Origin: Schizosaccharomyces osmophilus
Taxonomy: Eukaryota > Ascomycota > Schizosaccharomycetes > Schizosaccharomycetales > Schizosaccharomycetaceae
Direction: 5' to 3'
Length of the DNA: 64,000 bases
NCBI RefSeq assembly: GCF_027921745.1
Contig: NC_079240.1
Coordinates: 303,001 to 367,000 of the forward strand
The position numbers were made by a program, and so were the translations under genes. Position 1 is the first letter of the stretch. The number at the start of each line of letters is the position of its first letter. Below the pieces are notes generated by a model. It saw only the letters and a list, made by a program, of their open reading frames with translations, was not told the origin of the DNA and ran no database searches. This document shows positions 42,291 through 51,728 of the stretch, piece by piece.

Positions 42291-44132
42291 TCAGGACTGT
42301 ACAAGCTTGTGAATGTCTGACATAAGATCCCACCCATAAGTCACGATACCCTCTACAAGCTGCTCGTCTGGTATGGTTCCAAAACGGCCTTGAATAATTT
42401 CACCATCAGAACCATACTTAATTTTGTACCGATGTTTCGTGTCTAACTGGATCTTAACTTCTTTCTCATTTGAGGTAATGACTCGTCCTGACTTTTCAGA
42501 AATCTCAGGCGTGTAGGTATTGACATTTAAGTCCATGATGGTAAATCGTAGTAAACTACCCGGAGGAAATTCAACGTCTAACTCTGCATTTTTTAGTACA
42601 GGTATCGCATTGTAGCGGTGTTCAACTTTAATTATATCTGAACTAAGAAGAGAGCTTTGTCCCTCACTCAAATCTTTGCTTTCATCCGATGGATACGGTC
42701 TATCAGCTAAATATAAATCACCTGGCATAGATTCCACATCTTGACCGTATTTCTTCATCAACCTGGATTTTTTTCGTCGGAGATTTCTTGATTTAGTAGC
42801 AGAGCTACCGGAACCCGGTGGCTGAACCGAAGTTGAATTATCCGGATCTTCATCAAATTCGTGAAACGAACGATTATTGGAAGTGTCATTTTTATCATGG
42901 GCAGACCGAAAATCAGAAGTGCCAACGTCGACTGAATCGGTTTCAAAATCACCGAAACGTTTATACACAATGTCACTTTCTTGCTCCAAACTGGATTGTC
43001 TTTTATTTTTGGGAGAGGACTTAAGGAAATCTGTAGTGTCGAAAAGTGTCGTTCGGTCGCCATCTATTGTACTCCCAGAATAAAGGGTATCCGGGTTCGT
43101 TGAATGCAAGGCAGAGGAATCACGAAAATAAGACATTTCGTTTGCTGTATTTAGAGAGTGAGAAAACCCAGAAGTATTGCTCTTGGACACGTCATTTGAT
43201 TGTTTAACATAATGATCCAATTGTTGAGAATTGGAAGACTCACTGTCGCTGGCTGAAGAGTCTGAGTCTGAAGCGGTATCGTCAGAGGAAGAACTGCTGC
43301 TTTCTGAACTTTCCTCTTCTGACGAAGTGGCAGCGGTGGATACGGAAGCAGCATCAGAAGATACAGATACAGAAACAGCAGAGGAGGATTCACCCGATGA
43401 ATCATCGGATTCCGAAGATTCGCTTGAAGAAGGTTTTGCTGACTTCTGGCTTTCTACGGGGTTTTGTTGGTTCTTCATTGCCAAAGGTTGAAAATTGACT
43501 TTTTCCTTCATGGGATTGATAGTAATGTCGCTTTCCATAAAATGATCCAACTTACTTTTCTTTGAGGTGTACGTATCATTCCTTGCCGTTGGAGCAGCCG
43601 CATCACGCTTTTTTGTAGTAAGGTCACTATGGTTCGGAGTTGCGTACGGTAAAGAGGAACTAACTAATAAGTTGGCTTGTTTAGGAGCTTGAGTATTTTG
43701 GGTATGCGCTTTGTTTCCTCTTCCCTGTATGGCTTTGCTCCATTCTCGAAGAGCAGTTTCCAGGGAAGCAGATGAACTTAATCGTAAAGCCATAACTTCG
43801 CAGCTTCGCAACAACGCTTCTTCTCTAGGAAGGACGCGCAATTCCAATATATCTGAATCACTCAAAAATAAATGATATGACATAGAAATTGGTAAAGAAA
43901 AATCATCCTTCACAAGTTGTAGAAACAATTCATTTCCTAATGCATATTTGGCTTGGTTTCCTGGTCCTACAAGGATCGATCGTCCATCCTTACAATCACC
44001 AAAATTAAATAACAGTATACTATACAACAAGTCGGCGATGGAACTCGTTTTGTCAGACAAATTTAATTCAGCAGTGTGAATCCACTGCTGCATAGGTATT
44101 AAAGGGTCACAGCTTCGAATCCTTAAGAGCAT
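42291..44132 (-). CDS. mug174: Coilin-like protein Mug174
   Basis: A single exon of 613 aa. The start is the ATG at 44132, the first Met after an upstream in-frame stop. The first ~95 residues (MLLRIRSCDPLIPMQQWIHT, then ADLLYSILLFNFG, ILELRVLPREEALL) fit the ubiquitin-like N-terminus of coilins. A Ser/Asp/Glu-rich acidic run follows at ~235-310. A basic patch (SRNLRRKKSRLMKKYG) comes next, then a C-terminal domain of ~110 residues (PPGSLLRFTIMDLN, GRVITSNEKEVKIQL, RYKIKYGSDGEIIQGRFG) resembling the atypical Tudor domain of coilin. Mug174 was named as meiotically up-regulated and has since been described as the fission-yeast coilin-type Cajal-body protein. The neighbours mcm3 and cdc31 match the S. 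pombe locus. Confidence 0.85.
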   Translation of the reverse strand: MLLRIRSCDPLIPMQQWIHTAELNLSDKTSSIADLLYSILLFNFGDCKDGRSILVGPGNQAKYALGNELFLQLVKDDFSLPISMSYHLFLSDSDILELRVLPREEALLRSCEVMALRLSSSASLETALREWSKAIQGRGNKAHTQNTQAPKQANLLVSSSLPYATPNHSDLTTKKRDAAAPTARNDTYTSKKSKLDHFMESDITINPMKEKVNFQPLAMKNQQNPVESQKSAKPSSSESSESDDSSGESSSAVSVSVSSDAASVSTAATSSEEESSESSSSSSDDTASDSDSSASDSESSNSQQLDHYVKQSNDVSKSNTSGFSHSLNTANEMSYFRDSSALHSTNPDTLYSGSTIDGDRTTLFDTTDFLKSSPKNKRQSSLEQESDIVYKRFGDFETDSVDVGTSDFRSAHDKNDTSNNRSFHEFDEDPDNSTSVQPPGSGSSATKSRNLRRKKSRLMKKYGQDVESMPGDLYLADRPYPSDESKDLSEGQSSLLSSDIIKVEHRYNAIPVLKNAELDVEFPPGSLLRFTIMDLNVNTYTPEISEKSGRVITSNEKEVKIQLDTKHRYKIKYGSDGEIIQGRFGTIPDEQLVEGIVTYGWDLMSDIHKLVQS

Positions 44133-44436
44133 TGTCAATTCTTCAAATTTGTGTGTCTCGTATTAAGCCACAAATATTCCCAGAAGCATCAATTATATTC
44201 TATTTTTAAAAATAAAAATTTACCTAAGGCTTGCGTTTTACCCAAATATTTCTCGACTTTTGTCACATAGAGGAAGAAAGTATACAATGTTTACTGTTGG
44301 AGTATTTACTTTCAAATATACGCAAATAGTGCAGAATTATGGACTGCGCTATTAACTTTATTGAACTCGGGTGCCGTCGGTATTTTGTAAATAGTCGTGA
44401 ACACACAGACAATAAACCTGCCATTTTCTAATTCCA
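44133..44436. promoter_or_regulatory. Divergent mug174/cdc31 promoter region
   Basis: 304 nt shared by both genes; no recognised motif. Confidence 0.3.
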
Positions 44437-45030
44437 ATGTTTGCAAACGCGCGAGCGAAAAGACGTCCCAGAGCCACTTCTCCTACGCCTGCAAGGCTAA
44501 CTAGCTATGCTCCGGCTCGAGTAGAGATCACAGAGGAACAGCGACAAGATATCCATGAGGCTTTTAAACTATTTGACTCTGACAAAGACAATGCAATTGA
44601 TTATCATGAATTGCGGGCTGCTATGCGTGCCTTAGGGTTTAATGCAGAAAAGTCAGAAGTTCTGAAAATTCTACGCGACTTTGACAAAACTGGAAAGGGA
44701 TACCTTCAAATGGAGGATTTTGTTCGCGTCAGTAAGTTACCTATATAGTACCCAAAAGTGCTTTATCTAATGAATTTTGGCTAATATAATTCAGTGACCG
44801 AAAAAATTGTTGAAAGAGATCCTCTGGAAGAGATTAAACGAGCTTTTGAGCTGTTTGATGATGATGAAACTGGTAAAATAAGCATACGGAATCTTCGTCG
44901 CGTAGCTAAAGAGTTGAATGAAAACATTGATGATCAAGAATTGGAAGCTATGATTGAAGAGTTTGATCTTGATCAAGATGGTGAAATCAATGAGCAGGAA
45001 TTTATAAGCATAATGATGGATGAGGCTTGA
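44437..45030 (+). CDS. cdc31: Centrin Cdc31
   Basis: Two exons, 44437-44731 and 44795-45030, with a 63-nt intron; 176 aa, the same length as S. pombe Cdc31. Centrin builds the half-bridge of the spindle pole body and is needed for its duplication, and it also binds Sfi1 and nuclear pore partners. Four EF-hands are visible, with loops starting [35 protein letters not shown] and [12 protein letters not shown]. Loops 1 and 4 are canonical. Loop 2 has GKGY and may be weak; loop 3 keeps the acidic ligands but lacks some. The splice creates the conserved RVMTEKI. The gene is convergent with srp68, and the two stop codons are 165 nt apart. Confidence 0.96.
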
Positions 45031-45195
45031 TGCATACACGAGCGTTCATATGGCTGGTATCATTTCTCCCGAATTCTCTATACAATTCATGGCTATAGCA
45101 AAATTTTTGTGTCTTCTATCTTCTCTCGTTTTTAACTTTTTATGCTGGTATATAGTCTCTTTATTTATAGGTAACATAATTTAGTAATTGGTTTA

Positions 45196-46917
45196 TTATC
45201 TTTTTCCAAGTAAGCTTCGGAAAAAACCCTTTGTCTTGCTCTTGGATGAAGGATCCTGTTCCTCAACTTCTGGTTTGGCTTTTCCAAATTCTGTTTGTTG
45301 GCCTAAGTATGTAATGGCTAAATCAAAGAAAAGTGGTTTAGCAGGAATGGGTCGTAAATTCAATTGAGTTAAGTTCAAGGGTTCCTCCGACTCCACAGTT
45401 GCATACTGATTCATAGACTCGACCAGCGATAAGTCCTTCGGTTTTTGATTAATCATTTCCATAGAAGCCAAGCTTCGCAAAAGTAAAATTCGTTTCTTCA
45501 AATCTTCAGGCTTTGTTTGCAATTCCGCAACAATATCAAAAGCTATTTCCAGAGGGTTTTCCTCAAAATTATGAAGGCAATCATTTGCTTCCTCATAATA
45601 ATTACCTGCACGGATACACATAGCAAGTCCTTTGGCTTTGTCTCGTGATTGATAGGCTTCGGCAATGACCTGGCATCGCCTAGCTTTAGCTATATTGATC
45701 TGAGCTTCCAGCTGTACCATCATGCCGCTATCTTTTGCGATACCCGGTAAATTCTTGGCAGCTTCAATATTCTAAATAATTGTTAGACAGATTGTACAAG
45801 ACGAAAAAAAACAACATACCTTGATGATTGTATCATACAAGCTTTGATGAGCTCTTAAATTTGCCAGCAAATTCGTAACGATTGGCTGTTCCTGGGTATG
45901 AATGTCCCGCTGAATTCTGAGCACGATAAGGTTATATGCAAGATAACTATAGCAAATTGAAAGCTCCTGATATTCATTACTTTCGGGGGAAATACCATCC
46001 AAAATACTTTTTGTTGTCTTTTCAGCATTGGCCCAAGCACCAAGCAAACGATCATTTACACTTGTAGAGCTTTCCATGCTTGCCTGAACATCATGAATAC
46101 CGTACAAAGCCAATACTATTTCGGGATGTGTAATCTGAACGGTTTGATTACGCCAGGTGATTTGAGTGATGGAGGAAGTACCGGCTTGATCTTCAGCATT
46201 CGATTCTAACATCTGAGGGTTCAAAACTCGAATTTGTTGAACAACTAAATCCTCTTTTGAAACATTTGCAAGCATAAGAACGTCTAATGATTCTGTCTGG
46301 TTTTCTAAGCCGCTTCGCTGGGCGACATAGCGTATGGTAGAGTCGATTTGTCCAACTAATTCATTGAAGACTCCTCGTTGATGGTCTGACAACTCTTTCA
46401 GAGACCGTTGCAATTGCTGAAATGCTAAGCGAGAAGAACTGAATGAGCGCAAAGAATCTTCCCATGATCGCTTCTCGTAATAAAATGTACCTTCAATGTA
46501 TTTCATGAAAGCTGCAGCCTCTAAAATAAAAAGATGATTACTATGATCTTTTACCTCGCAAAAAGAAACCAATTCCTTGGAGGCTTGCAACCCCCGTTTC
46601 AGTCTTCGAAGAGCATGTTGACGTTGAGAAGATCGCAAGTATGCATATTGTTGGAATGCGCGATCAGCATTTAACAGTTGGACTTCTGCGAATCTTAATC
46701 ATATTAGCTACTTTATTCAAACTTATACCTCTCTTAATTTTCAATACCTCTTGTCAGCCGATGTCTTTGGCTTTCCACCTTTCTGAGTAATGTTTAAAGC
46801 TTTCCTCAGGGAATGAATGCGCTGTGATAAGTATCTGATATACTCAGTCCCTTCATAAAAATGATCAGAGCGAGCCTCCAGAAGCAAAGGCAATAGATAA
46901 AACCCTGCTTTTTCCAT
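45196..46917 (-). CDS. srp68: Signal recognition particle subunit Srp68
   Basis: Three exons, 46917-46748, 46693-45820 and 45771-45196; 539 aa. SRP68 binds the SRP RNA with SRP72 and supports targeting of nascent secretory proteins to the ER. The start MEKAGFYLLPLLLEARSDHF is followed by the helical RNA-binding region (HSLRKALNITQKGGKPKTSA, with RSSQRQHALRRLKRGL further on). The long middle part is all-helical TPR-like sequence. The C-terminal ~190 residues (VQLEAQINIAKARRCQVIAE, YLGQQTEFGK) form the SRP72-contact region, ending in a basic tail GFFRSLLGKR. Exon joins give RFAEVQLL and IIKNIEAAKN, both smooth. The start is the first ATG after an in-frame TAG. A short upstream coding exon could exist, but I found no fitting one. 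Confidence 0.9.
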
Positions 46918-47827
46918 ATTTTGAAGAATTTGGCTCTGCACACGCGATCCTTCCGACTAAGCACTGCTTCGTGCATACATTACATCGCTAATTTTTCGAA
47001 AACAAATTTAAGCACACTTCTTATGGTGCCTTGTTTAGTTTATAGTGCGGTTTTCCATTAGGTTTTAAACCCGCTTTACGTAGTGTAGAACTACTTTCTC
47101 ACATACTTAACGAAATGGTACTTTTGCGTTAATAAACAATTACTCGAGAATCTTAAAATCGCATTTTGACTATTGTCTATTCATTGAAAGGATGTGTTCC
47201 ATTTGGGTGCACTTTATTAGAGTTGATGATAATAGTTGATTGACACAGAAGAAATGTCCTTCATTAACACAGTTTGGTGCTTGACATGCATGGCTTTCAA
47301 CTTGTAAGCGCTCGTGAACACAGTAAACTGTCGCATGTGGATTGCACATTGAACAGAAGTACAATTTTCCTATTCTCCTACAGTATTGGGAACAACTAAG
47401 ACAGAGTTAAGTTACAAACGAGTTTTACAGAATTCAACTTTAACGCTTCCATGTAAAACGACTTTTCAACATATGGCAGCAAGTTACCAACATTTTAAAT
47501 ACTTATAAAAACACGATAATAGCAATGGAAGGCTTAACCATGAATTATTTCGCATACTTTCGGTATTCTGCGTTAGTAAACAATAACAAGACCAAAAACA
47601 ACAGTAGAGGTAGTTGCTACAACGAATACAATAGTGTAAAATCAAAGAAAGGAATAATATTATCGTTTTCGGAGACCTTAGACAAGGTGTTTCATAAATG
47701 CTTACTGCTTGGACTTTGCTTGTCGCTTACCAACTACCACTTCATAAAACAAGAAGAATTGTCAGCAAGTCGATTCATTTCAAAATAACAGAAAAACTGG
47801 CTATTTGGATGAAAGACGCAATATGGA
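46918..47827. promoter_or_regulatory. Divergent srp68/gamma-tubulin complex gene intergenic region
   Basis: A 910-nt gap. It holds a Cys-rich minus-strand ORF (47170-47395) and a plus-strand ORF of 87 codons (47525-47788, MEGLTMNYFAYF start) that ends 39 nt before the next gene. The latter is low-complexity and may be just leader sequence. No TATA is assigned. Confidence 0.3.
47170..47395 (-). CDS. Possible 3' exon of a small Cys-rich (zinc-finger-like) protein
   Basis: From a possible acceptor (TTAG at 47399-47396, minus) to the TAG at 47172-47170 there are 75 codons with a striking Cys/His pattern: CSQYCRR, LYFCSMCNPHATVYCVHER, ESHACQAPNCVNEGHFFCVN. Nine Cys and several His in ~60 residues, with two CxxC/CxxxC pairs, look like a structural zinc site. 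No ATG lies in frame before the first Cys pair, and I could not fit a 5' exon of the right phase. It is therefore incomplete at best. It could be the last exon of an unannotated minus-strand gene, a relic, or chance. Confidence 0.3.
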
Positions 47828-50053
47828 ATGAATGTTGGTAGGAAAAGTGATTTGTTTCCTTTCGAAACTTGTACCAGATTACCGCTCCCTTCATTAGAGC
47901 CAACTCTTTTGCGAGAGCTAGGGGTTTTAAATGAAAATGAAAGCGCCAAACGAAAATATTATGACTTATCAGCAGGCTTAGAAGAGTTTTCCTCAGCGAA
48001 GGATAATACATTGCTCGGAAAAGACGTTTTTTTAAGTGTTTCCACTACCTCTGGTTTAATTGATTACAAGGACGAAACGGTGAATGAAGATGTAGCTGGA
48101 AGCCATTTTTTAGAATCCGTTGCCGATAGGAAGCGCATAAAGTCTCAGAGTCCGGATTTGGATTCTGCCTCCTATAATCAAAACGCGCTCATCGACTCGA
48201 ACGTTTTAGGTTGCTATTCAAATTGGGAGGGGACAAATTTTCTTTCGAAAGAAGCAAAGACTCCATTCTTTTCAGAGTGTCCTCCTTTCATCTACGACGC
48301 GTTTCTACATGAAGACGGCTCTCCCGATGTTCCTGTTCAACAAATTTCGTCTCAACAAGTCTATATATCATTATGTGCTTTGGTACAAGGGTTCGAAACC
48401 TTTTTATTCTTTTGGGACAACGAGGATGCGACGTTCTGTGTTTCTAATCTCGTTTCCATGTCTGGAACGTCTCAGCTTTCCTTTACCAGTTTTACCACAA
48501 AGTTCGTTTCGTTTGGTACTTTAATACGCAACTCTATTAAGAAAATCAAAAATCCCGTATCAATTGGACAGTTTTACTTGTTCAACTTTTGCGCAAATGG
48601 TATTACTCAGTATCGGAATGAGTTACAGGCTTGGTTATATGATACCCACTCACCAACGTGTGGGCCTTTATCCCTTCTGACTTATATCCGAAGATTTGAT
48701 CCTTTGTTTCATATGCTCGAATATGTTTTGCATATTCCACCTGCTCGTCAAGATACTATATCTATAATGAACGCTCTTTATGATTATACGAATATGTGCC
48801 AAAACACTAAAAATTATCCAATAGCTTTGGAATGCTTTGCTTATTGTTCTGACCCCTTTTTCCTAAAATTAAATGCGGCATTGGACTTTACGGTTACCAA
48901 TAAGCGTATACAAAATTTTGTACATACATTTCCTAACTTTTTTCCTTCTGAGCTTACCCTGCTTCTAGCTGAATTCTTGGATTCTTTCACTATAATTCAA
49001 GATTATCCTGTATTTTTTGAAGCATTGCGACCAAAGTTAGCTACTTCTCTCAAAGTTGGTTTCTCCCTTAGTGAGAACTTTCTATATCCCCGACCAAAGG
49101 CAGCATCCTTAGATTTATCAGACGATGAGTATTCAAAGGAGAAACGAAACGTCAATGAAGAAGAAAACTTTGAAGTTCTGCTTGAAAAGATGAATATGAC
49201 TCCAAACATCGATGATGAGGTCCCCGATTTACACTTTGTAGAAGGGCCAGAGGGAACGTTACCATTAAGTCTAGTTATGCAATTGTGTATATACAATCCG
49301 ATTCAGGACTATATTCTGGTACTTATGCGAGCCCTGTATCAATCTTTGTTTACGCAATGTTTTGCTTCTCAGGTATTATCGCTTTTACAAAATATATGCT
49401 GCTTCCAAAGCCCGGCATTTGTTGACGAAATAATGTGTTTTATTCGAGATGATTTCTTTGGATTAGATGATCCGTATTCCTTGGAGCATGCATTCGTAGC
49501 GTTTGCATCTTCTTCGAAACAATGCACGTTTCATGAAGTAGAGCGCCTTGGTTTGAATGAATTTGCAAGTTCTAATATACATATGCTCTTACACTACCAC
49601 GAAGGAGAAATCCGACCCAAGACGTTTGGAGCATTAGGTCTAAAGTGCAAGATTTCCGGTCCATTACAGATGTTATTTCCAAAAGAAATATTAGATCTGT
49701 ATTCTAAAATTTTTTCCATGGTATCACTTTTTTTTGAGCATAAAGCGTCTATAGAATACGAATTCCAGCAAAGTCGACGGCTTTGGGAGAAAAAGGTCAG
49801 AATCGAAAAATGGCTTTTTTACCAAAACATGAAGAGCAAAATATTTGATCTAATACATGTTGTTATTCCAGAAGCCATTTCTTCCTTTACTGATTCTTTC
49901 CTATCGCTTTCCTCGTTTTCATCAGACAGGCCGATCAGCTTATTTTCATCTGAAATAAATGAGAAGCATAAACAAAGTTTGATGTTATTAATGCAAGAAA
50001 TAGAAGCCAATAATCCCTTCCTAGACGAAGGAAAGGAAACGATGGCTGAATAA
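47828..50053 (+). CDS. alp16: Gamma-tubulin complex component (GCP family), probably Alp16
   Basis: A single exon of 741 aa. The C-terminal half has the GCP/Spc97-Spc98 GRIP2 pattern: PLSLVMQLCIYNPIQDYILV, FFGLDDPYSLEHAFVAFASS, and GPLQMLFPKEILDLYSKIFS followed by a helix with RRLWEKKVRIEKW. An N-terminal GRIP1-like block is around 185-330 (QQVYISLCALVQGFETFLFF, LLTYIRRFDPLFHMLEYVLH). GCPs build the ring that nucleates microtubules at spindle poles and cytoplasmic MTOCs. Fission yeast has Alp4, Alp6, Gfh1, Mod21 and Alp16. The weak overall conservation and the length fit Alp16 (GCP6-like, about 759 aa) best; Gfh1 and Mod21 are shorter. The family call is firm; the exact member is inferred. 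Confidence 0.75.
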   Translation: MNVGRKSDLFPFETCTRLPLPSLEPTLLRELGVLNENESAKRKYYDLSAGLEEFSSAKDNTLLGKDVFLSVSTTSGLIDYKDETVNEDVAGSHFLESVADRKRIKSQSPDLDSASYNQNALIDSNVLGCYSNWEGTNFLSKEAKTPFFSECPPFIYDAFLHEDGSPDVPVQQISSQQVYISLCALVQGFETFLFFWDNEDATFCVSNLVSMSGTSQLSFTSFTTKFVSFGTLIRNSIKKIKNPVSIGQFYLFNFCANGITQYRNELQAWLYDTHSPTCGPLSLLTYIRRFDPLFHMLEYVLHIPPARQDTISIMNALYDYTNMCQNTKNYPIALECFAYCSDPFFLKLNAALDFTVTNKRIQNFVHTFPNFFPSELTLLLAEFLDSFTIIQDYPVFFEALRPKLATSLKVGFSLSENFLYPRPKAASLDLSDDEYSKEKRNVNEEENFEVLLEKMNMTPNIDDEVPDLHFVEGPEGTLPLSLVMQLCIYNPIQDYILVLMRALYQSLFTQCFASQVLSLLQNICCFQSPAFVDEIMCFIRDDFFGLDDPYSLEHAFVAFASSSKQCTFHEVERLGLNEFASSNIHMLLHYHEGEIRPKTFGALGLKCKISGPLQMLFPKEILDLYSKIFSMVSLFFEHKASIEYEFQQSRRLWEKKVRIEKWLFYQNMKSKIFDLIHVVIPEAISSFTDSFLSLSSFSSDRPISLFSSEINEKHKQSLMLLMQEIEANNPFLDEGKETMAE

Positions 50054-50525
50054 CAAGGCAATTTGTATGCTACACTTACACATACATTTACACTTCAACA
50101 TTAGATAGATATTTTATAATATTTTACATTTATAATGGAGAAGTATAAAAACAGCTAGTAACTGTAAAAATATTGTAGATGCATAATAAAGAAACATTGA
50201 AATGTAAATATATAGATCACAGGCTTGTTGAAACGAGTTTTCTCGGAAAAGTAAATAAAGCTTCTTTTTGCTTGGATATTAAAAATAAATTGTACTACAG
50301 AAGGAGTTAAGTATGCCCAAAAAGAAAAGAAAAATAACAAAAGAAAAAGACAAAATCAATTTTAGAGATGAAACCGGTCACTGATTATAACAACGTGAAA
50401 AGGCTAGCAAACCCAAAACAGAATATTGCGGAAAGGGAAAACATATGCGAAGGAGGGATGGAGAGATTAAAAAAGTAGGGTATCAATTACCAGAAATAGA
50501 ATAGAATAAAATAAAATAGGAATGT
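50054..50525. other. Convergent 3' intergenic region
   Basis: 472 AT-rich nt between two convergent genes. It contains repeated AATAGAATAAAATAAAAT-type sequence near 50500, probably poly(A) signals. No ORF or RNA gene. Confidence 0.35.
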
Positions 50526-51320
50526 TTACCAGATGAAAGCGTCATTGCGGTAACGGTAGAGAGAGGTCTTGTTTAGGTTGATAAAGGAAGAAGAAGAATT
50601 GCTTGCATTTAATTTGGGAAGGGCGCGGCTATTGTTTGTATAGACGCAAATACCTTGATTTTCGTAACCAATGTTTTGGCAAGTAGCACCGCCATAAGCA
50701 GTGCGCAAAGCGTTGTTGCAATTGACTGGGTATTGGGTACCGTTGAAGCAAGTATTGACAAGATGGGGATACTCTTCGTTGCAGTAAGTCTTATTACAAG
50801 CCCATTGATCAAGAGAATCACGAGCGAAAAGAAGAGGCTTTTCAACGACATTGGAGTAGCTTAAAGAGAGCTTGGGTAAGGCGCTCTTCTTGGAACTCTT
50901 GCTAGGGGAAGAAGATTTGGTGTCAAAATTGGAAGAATTGCTAGTTCCAGAAGAGTTAGAGGCACCGATTTGACACAGACCGCGAGTAAGACCATAATAA
51001 GGTTCCGTGGCGATGCAAGAGGCACCCTGGTCGCTGGGATACCCAAGGACGGTGGGGCAGTTCAAAAGAACAGTACTGTGGTTGGCACAGATGGCAATGA
51101 CTTGAGGAGACACACAAAGGTTGGAACCAGAGACATGGCAATAGGTGCCTTCAGAAATGTTGTAGTAAGGAGTGTTTGCGATCTTGCTATTCATGTCGGG
51201 ATATAGGGCAGAGCGTTTTTTGAGACCATCGTTGCTGATCTCTGAAGCAGTACATGCTTGGAACAAAACCAATGCCAAAAAGATGGCAGAAAGAGGGTTT
51301 ATGAGAGAGAAGGATGTCAT
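50526..51320 (-). CDS. Secreted/cell-surface protein with two six-cysteine modules, unknown
   Basis: A single exon of 264 aa. It starts with a clear signal peptide (PLSAIFLALVLFQACTA) followed by a KKR/S dibasic site that the Kex2-type protease Krp1 could cut. Two modules share a six-Cys layout. Module 1 (~59-119) has spacing C-x7-C-x8-C-x9-C-x13-C-x13-C (starts GTYCHVSGSNLC). Module 2 (~188-238) has C-x4-C-x9-C-x9-C-x12-C-x10-C (starts WACNKTYC). A Ser-rich linker with many N-glycosylation sequons joins them (SNSSGTSNSS). There is no GPI signal or membrane segment at the C-terminus (YRNDAFIW). I do not recognise the family. A structural role in the cell wall or spore coat is a guess. Confidence 0.8.
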   Translation of the reverse strand: MTSFSLINPLSAIFLALVLFQACTASEISNDGLKKRSALYPDMNSKIANTPYYNISEGTYCHVSGSNLCVSPQVIAICANHSTVLLNCPTVLGYPSDQGASCIATEPYYGLTRGLCQIGASNSSGTSNSSNFDTKSSSPSKSSKKSALPKLSLSYSNVVEKPLLFARDSLDQWACNKTYCNEEYPHLVNTCFNGTQYPVNCNNALRTAYGGATCQNIGYENQGICVYTNNSRALPKLNASNSSSSFINLNKTSLYRYRNDAFIW

Positions 51321-51597
51321 TTTAAAAAAAAAATCAAAATAGATAATAGATGATCGAAAATCGTAAATCGAGAGTTGAAACTTTTTACAACAATGGATGG
51401 AAAAAAAATGAGTAAACAAGTATTTTTTTAATGAATCAAAGGCTTTTCAAAGGATCAATGCGAATAGAAGGATCAATGGGTATAGAAAGACGATGAAAGT
51501 TTTTACAAGTCCTCTTTCTTTCTTTTTAAACCTTATAGATTGTACAAAGATGGATGAATGAGTTTGTAAGACGTAGGCAAAACGTCGCAGCTGAGTG

Positions 51598-51605
51598 CTT
51601 ATATA
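51598..51605 (-). promoter_or_regulatory. TATA box of the secreted-protein gene
   Basis: TATATAAG on the minus strand, 278 nt before the ATG of the secreted-protein gene, implying a leader of about 240 nt. Confidence 0.5.
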
Positions 51606-51720
51606 GTCATAGATAGGCAAGATTGTTTACATATTTCGTAAGAAAGATCTACGTGGCGACCGAGCCGTTTAGACCACTCAATACTCGTAGCGGACTTTAT
51701 AGTTCACCCAGCAACGCATA

Positions 51721-51728
51721 TGACGTCA
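51721..51728. promoter_or_regulatory. CRE/Atf1-type palindrome TGACGTCA
   Basis: A perfect eight-base CRE palindrome in the context ATGACGTCA. It includes the M26-type heptamer bound by Atf1-Pcr1 in fission yeast. It lies about 115 nt beyond the TATA box of the secreted-protein gene, with forkhead-like sites on both sides. Confidence 0.45.

Noticed and set aside
47525-47788. 87-codon plus-strand ORF upstream of the GCP gene as an extra N-terminal exon
   Set aside because: It is not in a usable splice relation to the GCP frame, and the GCP protein already starts plausibly at 47828.
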